DNA of 64,000 nucleotides from Dimorphilus gyrociliatus (taxonomy: Eukaryota; Annelida; Polychaeta; Dinophilidae): assembly GCA_904063045.1 (NCBI GenBank), contig CAJFCJ010000012.1, positions 682,001-746,000 on the forward strand, written 5' to 3'. Numbering within the stretch: the stretch's first letter is position 1; each line of letters starts with the position of its first letter. Of the stretch, positions 50,829 through 61,395 are shown piece after piece. Made by a program: the position numbers and the translations under genes. The notes beneath the pieces are model-generated. The model was not told the DNA's origin and did no database searches. It was given only the letters and a program-made list of their open reading frames with translations.

Positions 50829-51836
50829 CTATTTGGTAAATATGACTTGCGTCCAGGGCGGTTCGGAAAGATTAGTAATGTCTAAAGGTAAATTATTGCA
50901 TTCGTATAAACGCTTTTGTACTGTCAGTTGGGCAAGTTCCTTCAAAGTAGATACCTTTTCAAACACATATGAACAAAAATAAGATTCCAGTTCTTCAAAC
51001 TTTAAACTGTCAGATAAATTTTTTAAATTCTTTCTGAATAAATCAAACTCCGGTGATAGTTCTCTTTTCGAAAATAATCCAATAGTTTTACATGCATAGT
51101 AATAACTGGTAGACATATTTTTTATTATATGCTTAAAGTTACTGTCTCTTTCTAGTTCACATATTCTGTTGACAATTTGTCGTAGGAAGAATCCAAAAAA
51201 TTTTAAATGAAAGAAACTACCATGTCGAAGTAATTCGAAAATAAAGTCACTGTTTTCAATATTAATTAAATTTGATCCATATATTTCGTTTTCAAGCCAT
51301 TCAGAATTAGCTTTTTCTAAATATTCAGCTATCCAAGTAATTATAGACGGTAAACGTATTCTATTATCAGATTTCTTGAGAAATTTTCTAATATTCGAAG
51401 CAAAGTCTGTTATGTCATTCCTAAATCAAACAATGGAAACAAGATAATTAATAAATAAAAGTAAAACAATCGGCTATTTATATATATATATATATTTATA
51501 CAGTAAGTGCATAGGCCTACACGAAAAAATCATATGTCGAATTGATAAGCATTGCTTTTATAACGTATTCATTCATTTAAAATACATTATCAATTTTACA
51601 TAATCTAGCATAGATGTTACTCAATTTTCAATGAAAAAAGAATTTTAAAAGAATCGGTCATATTTAAAGAGATAAAAATTTAGAACGTTGAAGGATTATA
51701 CTTGCCTTTTGTGGTTATATCTCAAATATTCAATTAACTTTTCTTTTGAGTTTATTTTTTTTCCTTTAAATATATCTGATAATTCTTTTGAATCTAGAAA
51801 TTTTGCTTTGTAACCTAATATGATTGAAGCAGCCAT
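50829..51836 (-). CDS. Uncharacterised 240-residue protein with SOCS-box-like C-terminus
   Basis: Two exons: 51706-51836 and 50829-51420, joined by an intron with a perfect GC donor (AG|GCAAGT) and a TTTAG acceptor. The use of GC is forced by phase: only AG|GC makes the codon AGG and keeps frame. The start MAASIILGYKAKFLDSKEL opens a helical protein without obvious repeats or membrane segments. The last 40 residues, STLKELAQLTVQKRLYECNN then LPLDITNLSEPPW, resemble a SOCS box (BC box SLxxLCxxxIRxxL, then LPxxI..L.LPP), though Ala replaces the usual Cys. If so, it could be a substrate adaptor of a Cullin-5/Elongin E3 ligase. The N-terminal substrate domain is not recognised. The gene is tail-to-tail with DIP2 and divergent from the lectin-like receptor. 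Confidence 0.6.
51479..51497. repeat. (TA)n microsatellite in the GC-AG intron
   Basis: A short TA run inside the 285-nt intron of the SOCS-box-like gene, followed closely by TATACAGTA. Confidence 0.8.
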
Positions 51837-52657
51837 CTCGATAAGATAGATTAGGCTATGTTGCTTAACCAAATGAAATAGCCAACCATGTAATGTACGG
51901 CAGTAAGCCTAATAGTACACACAACTCTCTAGTTAATTCCTATCGAAAATAGAAATAGTAAAGGGTATTACAACAGTCACAAACTCTCGATATGCATAAT
52001 CGAAAGTAAGTTTTGAAAGGATTTGTATTTATATCAGAAATAATAATTAAATTAACGTTTAATCTTATATGAACTAAAGAGAATAAAAATGGCGCAGGTT
52101 GTTTTTACTAAAAAGAAACGAATTGAGAACTTTTACAATAATTCATCCTATTGTTGTTAAGGATATTATATTTTAATGAAAAAAGGCATAAAAACTCCGA
52201 AAAATATGTCTTTTTCATTCATAACCTTCGCCAGATTCTTTTTATACTATGTACTGGTATAGAAGATTAGTAAATATAAATTGTTATAAACAGCAATATA
52301 GTCTATTATCAGGTATAGACCTAGAATTTAATTTTTAGTATTCCTTCTCTATAGCTTAATTATTTTACTTTAGTTAACAATTACAATAGATTGTAATAAT
52401 TAGATACTTTATTATATAATTTATCATCAATGCAAAGTATGCGACTAACTGGGGCAATTTAAACGTTCAAACTATAATATTCCTAGACTCTTTGGACTAT
52501 TTTTATCACTTGCAACAATGTTATTCAGGCTATTTAAATGCGAAGGCGTATAAATCATTGATCGGAAATATTGAACGGTAAAGGGCGCTGCAGAATAATT
52601 GTGTCTATATGTTTATAAAATCACCGGGGTAACGCAGGAATTCCTTAGGGAATTGAC
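51837..52657. other. Divergent intergenic region
   Basis: About 820 nt between the start codons of the minus-strand SOCS-box-like gene and the plus-strand lectin-like receptor. It presumably holds both promoters. The sequence is AT-rich with a somewhat GC-richer patch at 52560-52660 next to the receptor start. No coding potential was seen. Confidence 0.55.
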
Positions 52658-54481
52658 ATGACGCTTTTCACAATTTTTATCATTTTCTGTTCATTTTACA
52701 CTTATCAGCGTGAGTATTACATAATTGATTGCATAATAAGATTTTTATTTAATTTATCGTTGAATTTTCGTCTCTCTTAGCTTGCCAAATAACGTCAGAC
52801 TTTAAAGTTGTAGCAGACGTTGATAGTTCAACATGTTACCTTGCTCTTGATCATAGAAGGACGTTAGAAGAAGCTAAACATGACTGCTCACAAATGAACG
52901 GTACGTTGGCGGATGGTAGAAATCTTGATATATTTAAGAAATTTACTAATTTAAATTGGCGCCAATTTTGGATATCTGGAGAAGAGCAAGTTGAAAGTGT
53001 CTGGAAATGGGGTAATAACAAGAAAGCTACTGACATAAACCTTGAAATTAAGCAGACAGCAAATTGCGCAGCTTTAATGAATGAAAATTCACAACCGCTT
53101 CTTATTTCTGAACAATGCAGACACAAAAGATACGGAGCCGTTTGCGGTATTTCTAGTGATGGTAAATGCGATGAAAAAAATGGATTTCAAATACTCAGTA
53201 CAAATCCATGTATAAGATTTAAAGACAATAAATACTCTTGGTTCGATGCCAGAGAAGCTTGTTATAGTATCAAATCAGATTTATTAAATTTCGTTTACAA
53301 GGTTTAAATAGCTTTTCTTTTTATTAGAAAAATAAACATACAGTGTATTTTCATTGCAGGATATTATCTTTCCTCCAAAAAGCGATGGTGTATGGCTTGG
53401 CTTAAGGCGTTCAAGGTGGATTTTAGGCAATAATGAGTTAAAAGAAAATTTCTGGGGTGACGGAGAACCAAGCGATTCGGGAACTTGTTTAACAGTTATT
53501 AAAGAATTTGGAAATTACGTTTGGAAGAGTGAACAATGCTCTGCTGTTCACAGATTTTTCTGTCAAATTGCAGAAGAAAACTATGTTGACGTTAATTTTT
53601 CTAAAGAAAAAGCGAAACCGTCAAAAAAGCCTATATCTACTAGTACTATGAAAACTTCCACAATTAGATCAACGAAACCGGGTAGTGTAAATGATAAGAA
53701 CAAAGAATCATCAGGCTCCAATGGAAAAAATCTTACAATTGGATTAATCGTTTTGTGTCTTATACTGTTACTTGTATTTATTGTTATTGTTGTACTCTTT
53801 ACTGCTTATAGACGCAGAACTAATTTAGCTCGTAAGAAGAGCAGATCTAAGGCATTTGCAGTAGCCCGAAGATGTCAGGACCCTTCCAAAATGTTTACTA
53901 CAGTGACGGCTAGTGAAGAAGCGCCTAAATCGATACCAGATGTCGTTTCTACTCACACTACTCACACCCGAACTAGTGATTTATATGCAAAATTTAAGCA
54001 ACAAATGAAAGAGTTAACTCCAAGGTGCGACGAGGATCAAACGCCTTTTACTTCAATGGAAGTAGCTCCAGACGTAAGAGATGAGCCCATTGCTAAAGAG
54101 GAGAAGGTTAAAACCGAAAATGAAACACGATCCAGACGTCATCATCACCATCATAAGCACTCTCATAGATCTCATAGACACAAACGAGAAGAATCCGAAA
54201 AAGGTGAAGAACAAGAGTCTTCCGACCATAGACGACATAGACAACGTAGACGCCATAGAAGACGAGACGAAGACGAAGAACCAGTAAGAAGAAGTAGATC
54301 ATTGAGCTCTAGAAGAAAAAAACCTGAAGAAAATGAGCCGAAGCCAAAAATTCGAACAAGATCAAATTCATGGGTTGGAAATATGGCTCCACCAGTTCCA
54401 CCAAGGGATAATGTAGTACCAAAAGTCTATGATGACGTCGTAATATTAGACGATAATACTAAAAGTGATATCGAAATATAA
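52658..54481 (+). CDS. Transmembrane receptor with two C-type-lectin-like domains
   Basis: A predicted type I cell-surface protein of 564 aa, from exons 52658-52709, 52781-53301 and 53360-54481. It has a signal peptide (MTLFTIFIIFCSFYTY), then a first CTLD-like region (Cys-rich, with SVWKWGNNKKAT and NCAALMN) and a second, clearer CTLD with the family WLGL core (GVWLGLRRSRWILGN), FWGDGEPSDSGTC and CSAVHRFFCQ. The carbohydrate motifs EPN/QPD and WND are not intact (EPS and WKSEQC), so Ca2+-dependent sugar binding is doubtful. A Ser/Thr/Lys linker and a transmembrane helix (about residues 316-342, GLIVLCLILLLVFIVIVVLF) follow. The long basic cytoplasmic tail contains five consecutive His (about residue 451), Arg/His/Glu-rich repeats and a class II SH3 ligand, PPVPPRDN, near the C-terminus. 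AATAAA is at 54546-54551. Confidence 0.85.
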
Positions 54482-56817
54482 ACGAAGAAAGATATGAATA
54501 ACATTATTCCAAATTTTTATTAGTAGTTTAGCAGATAATTTACGAAATAAAAATGTATTAAATAAGTTTCTTCCTCAAAATATTAAACTTTTCTATTGTT
54601 TGTTGAAATTTCAAAGAAGATGCTAAACAAATAAATTCAATTAAAAGAAAAGAAGTATATTCTATTTATATACCGTGTATATACTGTATATGTAATGGTT
54701 TATTGAACTATTTTTAAGGTTTTCTAGGAAAATAAAGTCAGGAAATGTAAAAATTCCATTATGTTGATTAAGTTTATACTGTAAATATTTTATCGATCAT
54801 TAGATATTATTTTCTTCATTTTAGCTTATCAAATAAACTATTTATTGAAATTTATGTCCAGATAAAATATGTATATATAATGTATTATACAGTATACATT
54901 ATATATCCGGGCTATTGTCATGATCTAACAGAGTAAACTTTAAGTGTTACGCCATCTATAAGATTTCTAATACATTAAATTGTTATAGCTTTATGATATA
55001 TGCATAATTTCTTATTTCTTATTATATTTCGGCTTTTTTTACGTATTTCTTAGAAGGAAAGATGTTGCCATCTCTATTTCTAAGAACTTAAATAACTGAC
55101 CATTTTTTTCTTCTTTTGAATGAGAAAATATAACAAAGTTATTGAAGAAAATCTGTTAAAGTACCATTTAGCATCTTCGATTAATAGTTAGCTATGAATA
55201 GAAGTTATTACATGAATAAAGGCAATTGGAGATGAGTTATCTAAATCAAGAAATACAGTTTCTTTCGAAATATGATAATAACAGACTAAAGATTAGATAA
55301 GTTTTTAATTTAATTAAATAAATTAATATAAACGGAAAAATTAAGAATATTGAATTCTTCTTATATAAAATTGATTATCAAATAATTCAACAACAATTAG
55401 ACAACGAATAAGAATAAATGAATCCAGTTGGTGGAAGTTGGGTACTTAATCTACTAAGTCACTGTATAAAATCTCCGTAATCAGTATAAAAGCAATTCTT
55501 AAGAACAATTATCGTTCATAGTAGATAGAAAAAGGTACAATCATTATTAAAGAATTAACGATGTGGAAAATTGACGATATGTCGTACTAAAATGCATTCT
55601 TTTTTTATCCAATGGTCTAAAATAGCTTAGCTTCTTCTTCCTTAGAGAACTTTCCGTGTTTTTTAAGTGTAAAAAATAAAAAATTGTTTAATAAATTAAT
55701 ATTAATTTAAAGAAAATTTTGATAATACGGCTGTCTGACTAATCTTCTCTTAGATTCTAAAAAGGTTGCGTAAATGATCAAGTCAATTTAGTGTATGTCA
55801 TTGAATCCCAACACGGAAAACAAATTTTGATTATGCAAATTTTTTTTTTCTTCAGGGATTATAAAATTCTATCTAATCTAGAACACTAAAATTGTCCAAA
55901 AACTGGTTCACCTTAATAGGAAGTCTCATTTGGAAAAAAACAGAACAAGCACTTTTATATAGTAATCCTTTAATCCAGAAGAAAATAGAATTTTCCGGTT
56001 ACAGTGGTATTCACTTCCTCTAAGGTTATTCCATATTATTATTAACGTTTTGCTATATGCTATTCTTTCTATTTTTCTTTCCTTCCCTCTCTAGATCTCT
56101 CCCCTTTCTCCCTTTTATATTTTAAATGGAACCGTTCTACACATAATTCTATATCCTTTTATTTATATAAACAGATATTTTTACGATTGATGATGGATTT
56201 ATGTGGTCTAAAACCTAATATATACCACTATTAATTTCCTTATATAGCTCCACCTAAGAAGGTCAATAAACAAATACTTAAGCTATTAGGGATACGTGGG
56301 TGCCTTATCAATTCAACTATAATGACTATCGTTCTAAGAAAGGTAAGATCTTAGAAGCAAAGTGTTCTCTGTATTAACTACGTTGAATACGCTTGCTTAG
56401 GGCTATGCGTGTCAAGTGTTGTAAAAATAGTCACAAATTTGCGTTCACAGCAAAACAGAAAAAGGGATTGTCTTTAAGAGTGAGGAAAGGGGGAGGGGAA
56501 GGGGGGAGGGGGAGGAAGTGTGTGTATGTATGTGAGAGAGAGAGAGAGAGATAAAACTTGTGACTTGTTAAGTTTATCTGTTAAGGATAAAATACATAAC
56601 AGTTTATACAGTATCTTGTACTGTATATAAATAGGCTTTTTAATTTCTAATATTAGTCTTTTGTTAAGAGAAAAAGCGAAAAAAATTGACATAATGATTC
56701 TTATTCTCTTTTGTCTGTAAATATATAATTGAATTTCTTTTATACGGATATTTTAAAGTTAATTGCGTAATCAATTTTTGTATATAACATGTTCATTTAT
56801 TGAAAGATGAGATATGA
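54482..56817. other. Intergenic region downstream of the lectin-like receptor
   Basis: About 2.3 kb between two convergent 3' ends, with no supported gene. Contents: a polyadenylation signal (54546-54551), TACTGTATA/TATACAGTA words (54682, 54887 and 56620 areas), AGATGGC-type words at 54948-54960 and about 55065, and a purine-rich block at 56480-56550 with G runs followed by (GA)n. Confidence 0.6.
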
Positions 56818-58554
56818 CTATACTCTGTTGAAATTATCTGTTCTATCAGATTTAAGAGAACCGTTCATTCTGGTTGTTTCTGAGACATAAGGATCTCTTG
56901 AAAAGTGAGAACCTTGGGAATACGGTCCATACGATTGATAACAATATTTACAAAGTTTTGTAATTAATTCCAAAACTTCAGCCAATGTTAAAACGCTAAT
57001 TCCAACCCATAGACCTAACTGTCCACCAACGTCAGACAGCAATTGACTTTGACTATAATCTTCAGCTTCAACAGTTTTTACAACGTTAGCGTCTGCAATA
57101 TAAACGTTTATTCTGGAAAAATCTTTCATGGCTTCAAAACGATTTTCAGGGCCAAAATATTTCGAGTACACTTTATTTTTCTCCGCGTCTTCAGATGTTT
57201 TGAAACGTTCGGGATAACCTTCAACTTCAGTTATGTCAACATAGGCCTCTTCACCGTCAAAAGAAGTTGCGGGCCATTTAGCAAGAGAATATGTAACATC
57301 ATACGTGAGTTCTCTGCAAGGAGGGAAACAACCACACATTCTCATCTTTGTTGCATTTCTTGTTACTTCAGCCGTTACATTTCTAGCGCACATAACTCTT
57401 TTGAACATACTTTTCATCGCATTCCAACATATGTCACTGGATGAATTTCGACAAAATTCTGGCAGATCATCGTCTACAGTACACATTTTACTGTTATTCA
57501 AGTACTTTTCATGATCCGGTAAATAAGGCGAGATGCATCCGCATCTCGCAACTACTTGTTCTTGAACACATTTCTTTTGACAAGTAATCAGTCTATACGG
57601 AGCGCCTCGACTATCAAATGGGTCTTCCGCTGTGCAATTGCCGTGGGGCGGTCCAATACGAAGATTGTCTCGTGCTTTTACTGCAAGGCTAACAGAAGCC
57701 CCTGGAGGTATGTCGAAGCCCTCCGTATGGGGATAGGGCTGAGTAAATGGTCTATGAATAACTATTCTGACACCCTCAGAGGATGACATTGGACTTAACC
57801 ATTCATGAGTTCCCGGGATTACCCTTGGATTTTTATTTACTTCTAACATTCCAGAACCAGTAAGAACAGTCGTACTCCACCCGTTTTCAATTCCTTCCGC
57901 CAATGTAGCTTCCGGATGATCCGGTAATGGTGCATTATAAGTAAAACAATTATAATAATAATGATCAAAGAATTGGCGAAATTCTTTTTCTCTATCGCAT
58001 TCAATACCCCCAAATCGACAAGTGACTATAAACTCTTTGAAAGGTACTCCCGCTTTTTCAACTAGCTTCCTTTCGATATTCGTAGCGATAGACGTTCTTG
58101 TTAAGATTGCTGAGAAAACTTTGCTCGCTCCTTTATCATAATTCTTTTGCAAGGTTAAAAAATATTTTGAGACAACTTTCATATATTCATTTATAAAAGG
58201 ATCGTCTGATACATTCAACCAATGAACCGGCAGTATATTGGTGACATTAATAAACACTCTATTAAGTTTGTTAAGTATCATAATATCGAGATTTCTCATG
58301 TTACACAGACTTATCGATGGAAAAGAGACGGCTGAAGGAACAATCTCGACAGTTACTTTTTTCGGATATGAGTAGTATTTGTGTAATAATTGATAAAATT
58401 GCATTCCGAACATAGATACTGCAGCTGCACACATTATCAACCAAAAGCCTTTTGCAGCCTTCGATCTTGTCTGTATAACTTTTGGAAAGCCATGCATAGT
58501 TGTCGTCCTCGCAAATTTTTGCATAATTGTATTGTACTTCCGGTTGGGCCTCAT
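56818..58554 (-). CDS. DEG/ENaC family cation channel (peptide-gated/ASIC-like)
   Basis: Trimeric amiloride-sensitive sodium channel subunit of the plasma membrane, 578 aa in a single exon. The N-terminal His-Gly gating motif is present (MHGFPKV). TM1 follows (FWLIMCAAAVSMFGMQFYQL) and then the post-TM1 consensus PSISLCNMRN. The extracellular domain is Cys-rich, with HGNCT, ITCQKKCVQEQVVARCGC and a CGCFPPCRE segment typical of the family. TM2 carries the GxS selectivity filter (GLWVGISVLTLAEVLELI). Length and motifs suit the lophotrochozoan FMRFamide/peptide-gated or acid-sensing branch, but the ligand cannot be told. The ATG at 58554 is chosen by the reading frame. An AG preceded by TTTTAAC just upstream (about 58573) could be a splice acceptor for a 5' untranslated exon. 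It ends with TAG at 56818. Confidence 0.9.
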   Translation of the reverse strand: MRPNRKYNTIMQKFARTTTMHGFPKVIQTRSKAAKGFWLIMCAAAVSMFGMQFYQLLHKYYSYPKKVTVEIVPSAVSFPSISLCNMRNLDIMILNKLNRVFINVTNILPVHWLNVSDDPFINEYMKVVSKYFLTLQKNYDKGASKVFSAILTRTSIATNIERKLVEKAGVPFKEFIVTCRFGGIECDREKEFRQFFDHYYYNCFTYNAPLPDHPEATLAEGIENGWSTTVLTGSGMLEVNKNPRVIPGTHEWLSPMSSSEGVRIVIHRPFTQPYPHTEGFDIPPGASVSLAVKARDNLRIGPPHGNCTAEDPFDSRGAPYRLITCQKKCVQEQVVARCGCISPYLPDHEKYLNNSKMCTVDDDLPEFCRNSSSDICWNAMKSMFKRVMCARNVTAEVTRNATKMRMCGCFPPCRELTYDVTYSLAKWPATSFDGEEAYVDITEVEGYPERFKTSEDAEKNKVYSKYFGPENRFEAMKDFSRINVYIADANVVKTVEAEDYSQSQLLSDVGGQLGLWVGISVLTLAEVLELITKLCKYCYQSYGPYSQGSHFSRDPYVSETTRMNGSLKSDRTDNFNRV

Positions 58555-61304
58555 ATTTTTTTTCTTTTTTTTCTGTTAAAATAAATTGTAACAAAGTGAT
58601 GATTATTCAATAGAAAATTACTGAAGTGGAAAAAATCTTTCGTATTTGGTTTGCATATATAACATTTGATGAACTATTATGTACGAGTGTTTTCTTATGT
58701 AGAAACAATCGATACTTTTCAATCTAACAAACAGCAAGAAAACATATTTACTTCTGCCAACTTGTATTGATATGGGTCCTTTATTCGGATTACTATACAT
58801 TTTGTAATAAGATCTGGGAGAAAGTTTCCTTTGAGTGTATAAAAAGAACCGAAGAAGGGACTTATTTTTGAAAGGAACAAGAAGACTACCCCTCAGTAAT
58901 TGTATATTAATAAAAAATTCCACGTACAATAACTAACATTTACTAGCACTTATGTCCCTTTTTATTTATTTGTTGATTTAAGATTATAAATAATATTTAC
59001 TATAGTTATTTGTGTAGAGAGTCTTCTTTTTTCTTGCTTTGTTTTTTCCCTTCATTCTACTTTTTTAGTTTGGGAAATTATTGAGAGAGCTATATAAATA
59101 TATTCTAACCGTAAAAATAAGTTGATAATCTATTACGTTCGCAATAAAAATTACATAACTCTTATACGCAATCCATAAGATTGCTACTTCATCAGAGGAG
59201 CTTGCCTAATGCACTTTTTCGCTGTTATTTTTTTTTCTTTTCTCTCCTGTCTTCTACCTCATCGTTTTCTCTGTTCTTTTTTCTGTCTGTCTCTATCTCT
59301 GTCATTCTTTGTCTCTGATTATTGCAAATAATATTGATTGCGGTATCGGTTGTATACTGATCAAATACGACAAAAATTGATCGATATTACATGTATAGTT
59401 ATTTATATATGGTTCTTCTTTCCTGTTAGATATCTACAAATAATCTCATTCAGATTTACTAGAACTCGGTTAAAAACTCCTGATTTCGATACAAAAGTCA
59501 AATACTGTCTTGAGAGAGTACATTAAAAAGAATAGTTTGCGTTACGGGATTCTAATTGACAAAAAGCCAGAATAAATTGACCATTTCCTTAAATTTATTT
59601 GTAATCTATTCGTAAATTTGGTTTATTGTATTTTTTCACGTTATTAATAAGATGATTAGATAAATAAATTGATATCCTCAATCTTTTATTGGGCTTTGTA
59701 ATGCTATAGCAGAAACTATTACCGATGCAAATATTAATATCTATATATATACATATTTATATATATATATAATATTCTAATATATTAGAACAAGCGAAGA
59801 CAAATTTTTAGAAAAATAGAAAAAATGTAACCAAAGTTGGAACTTGGCTCTTGGTAAAAAAATTTATGGTCTATTTATTAATAAATCCTCATTACGTTAA
59901 TTAACACGAATTCAGGAGCGTTAACTTAATTAGGTGTTTTTTATTAAGTCAAAGATTTTCCGCACAAGTAATTAAAGTGATTATCATCAGTTGTATTGTA
60001 ATATAAATAATATAAATACTAATCAAGCGTTAATAAATGGAAAAGTATTAAAGATCAATTCTGTTAGTAACAATGATAAATAACTTGAATATTTCGCAGA
60101 AAAAGAGAGAGAGAGAGAGAGGAAGAGGAAGACCAAAAAAATTTCCAATAGAGAAGTAAATTTTTGATGAAATTTAAATGTTTTGTTCAGTAAGGTTTAA
60201 GTTCAGTTTGACTATTTATCTAAGTCATTTCCTGTAATTTGATCTACTTTCTTATTCCAAGTGCATCTAGTACGTGGAGAAATTAAGGAGAGAGAAGAAT
60301 GAAAGAGAGAATAAAAAAGAGAGTAAGATAGAGACAGGTGAGAAGGAGGGAAGAGAGAAAGAGAGAGATGTGGAGTTTATTTTTATAGGTGAGAAAGAAT
60401 ATAATGAATATATTATTTAAGTTATTTTTAAGTATACCAAGTTAAGAGAAATGTGTTTCAAGACTGATGATAATTAAAATATATCCAAGTATATAGTGAT
60501 TATTTTCTGTAATTAACAAGTTCCTGCTGGTGTTCTTACAGTGGCATTAATTCAATACAAAGAACATATCATTTGACTTATTTTCTTGTCTTTTTACATA
60601 AATATAATATTATTTTTAGGATTTGTTTTTCATCCTGATCACCTGGTCATAGTTTTACAAGTCTCTTGTCCTTTTCTTTAGTATCATGGGTTTTACCATG
60701 TAAATTTCAATAAGTGATTAAATCTCTCTAACAATATATCTATAATTGACGTTTATACGCATAATTAATATATTTAACACATACCATTTCTAATTTGCAC
60801 ACTTAATTTCATTTTCTCACTATTCCACATGGTCGTAATGCAATCAGAAACCCAATTAACTTTTATTAACATTCTAACTACACGACTACTCATTAAATTT
60901 ATTTACTCAAAATTGACAGCTATTATAAACCATAAACTTTAAAATTATTTACAGTCACGAATGGGAACGAGTTAGCAGTTGCAAGATGCGTGAAAAGAGT
61001 AATTTTATATTTTTCATCCTAGAGAGCAGTTTACATAATGGTCTTTTCCTTTAAGAAAGAACGTACGTTCAGAGAAAATAGATAGGAAACGAGAAAGAAA
61101 GAAAAATAACAGAAAGAGGGAAAAGAGTAACGCAACGACTGATTTCTCTTCAAGAAAAACCATATTTCCCTAAGCAACTAGACCATTTCTCTTTGAACTT
61201 GATCTTTAGATTTAGTTTAGTGAGATGGAACAATGAAAATTATAATGAGACGGCATCGTGTAGAATATTCTTGTTTTTTACACTATTACAATACTACAGT
61301 GAGA

Positions 61305-61395
61305 CAAATAGAGAAAGAGAGAGAGAGACAGAGAGACAGAAAGACAGAGAGACAGCCGAACAGACAGAGAGACTAAGAGAGATAGAGAGATAGAG
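61305..61395. repeat. GA-rich imperfect simple repeat
   Basis: Runs of GAGA interrupted by CA (AGAGACAGAGAGACAGAAAGAC) over about 90 nt. A plus-strand open frame through it is low complexity and is not counted as a gene. Confidence 0.85.

Noticed and set aside
57043-57786. Plus-strand open frames opposite the ENaC-type channel
   Set aside because: Shadows of the minus-strand channel exon, with no domain of their own.
58618-58929. Possible upstream coding exon of the ENaC-type channel (MYSNPNKGPISIQVG)
   Set aside because: Its GT donor leaves one base over, which does not fit the phase needed to enter the channel frame at 58554.
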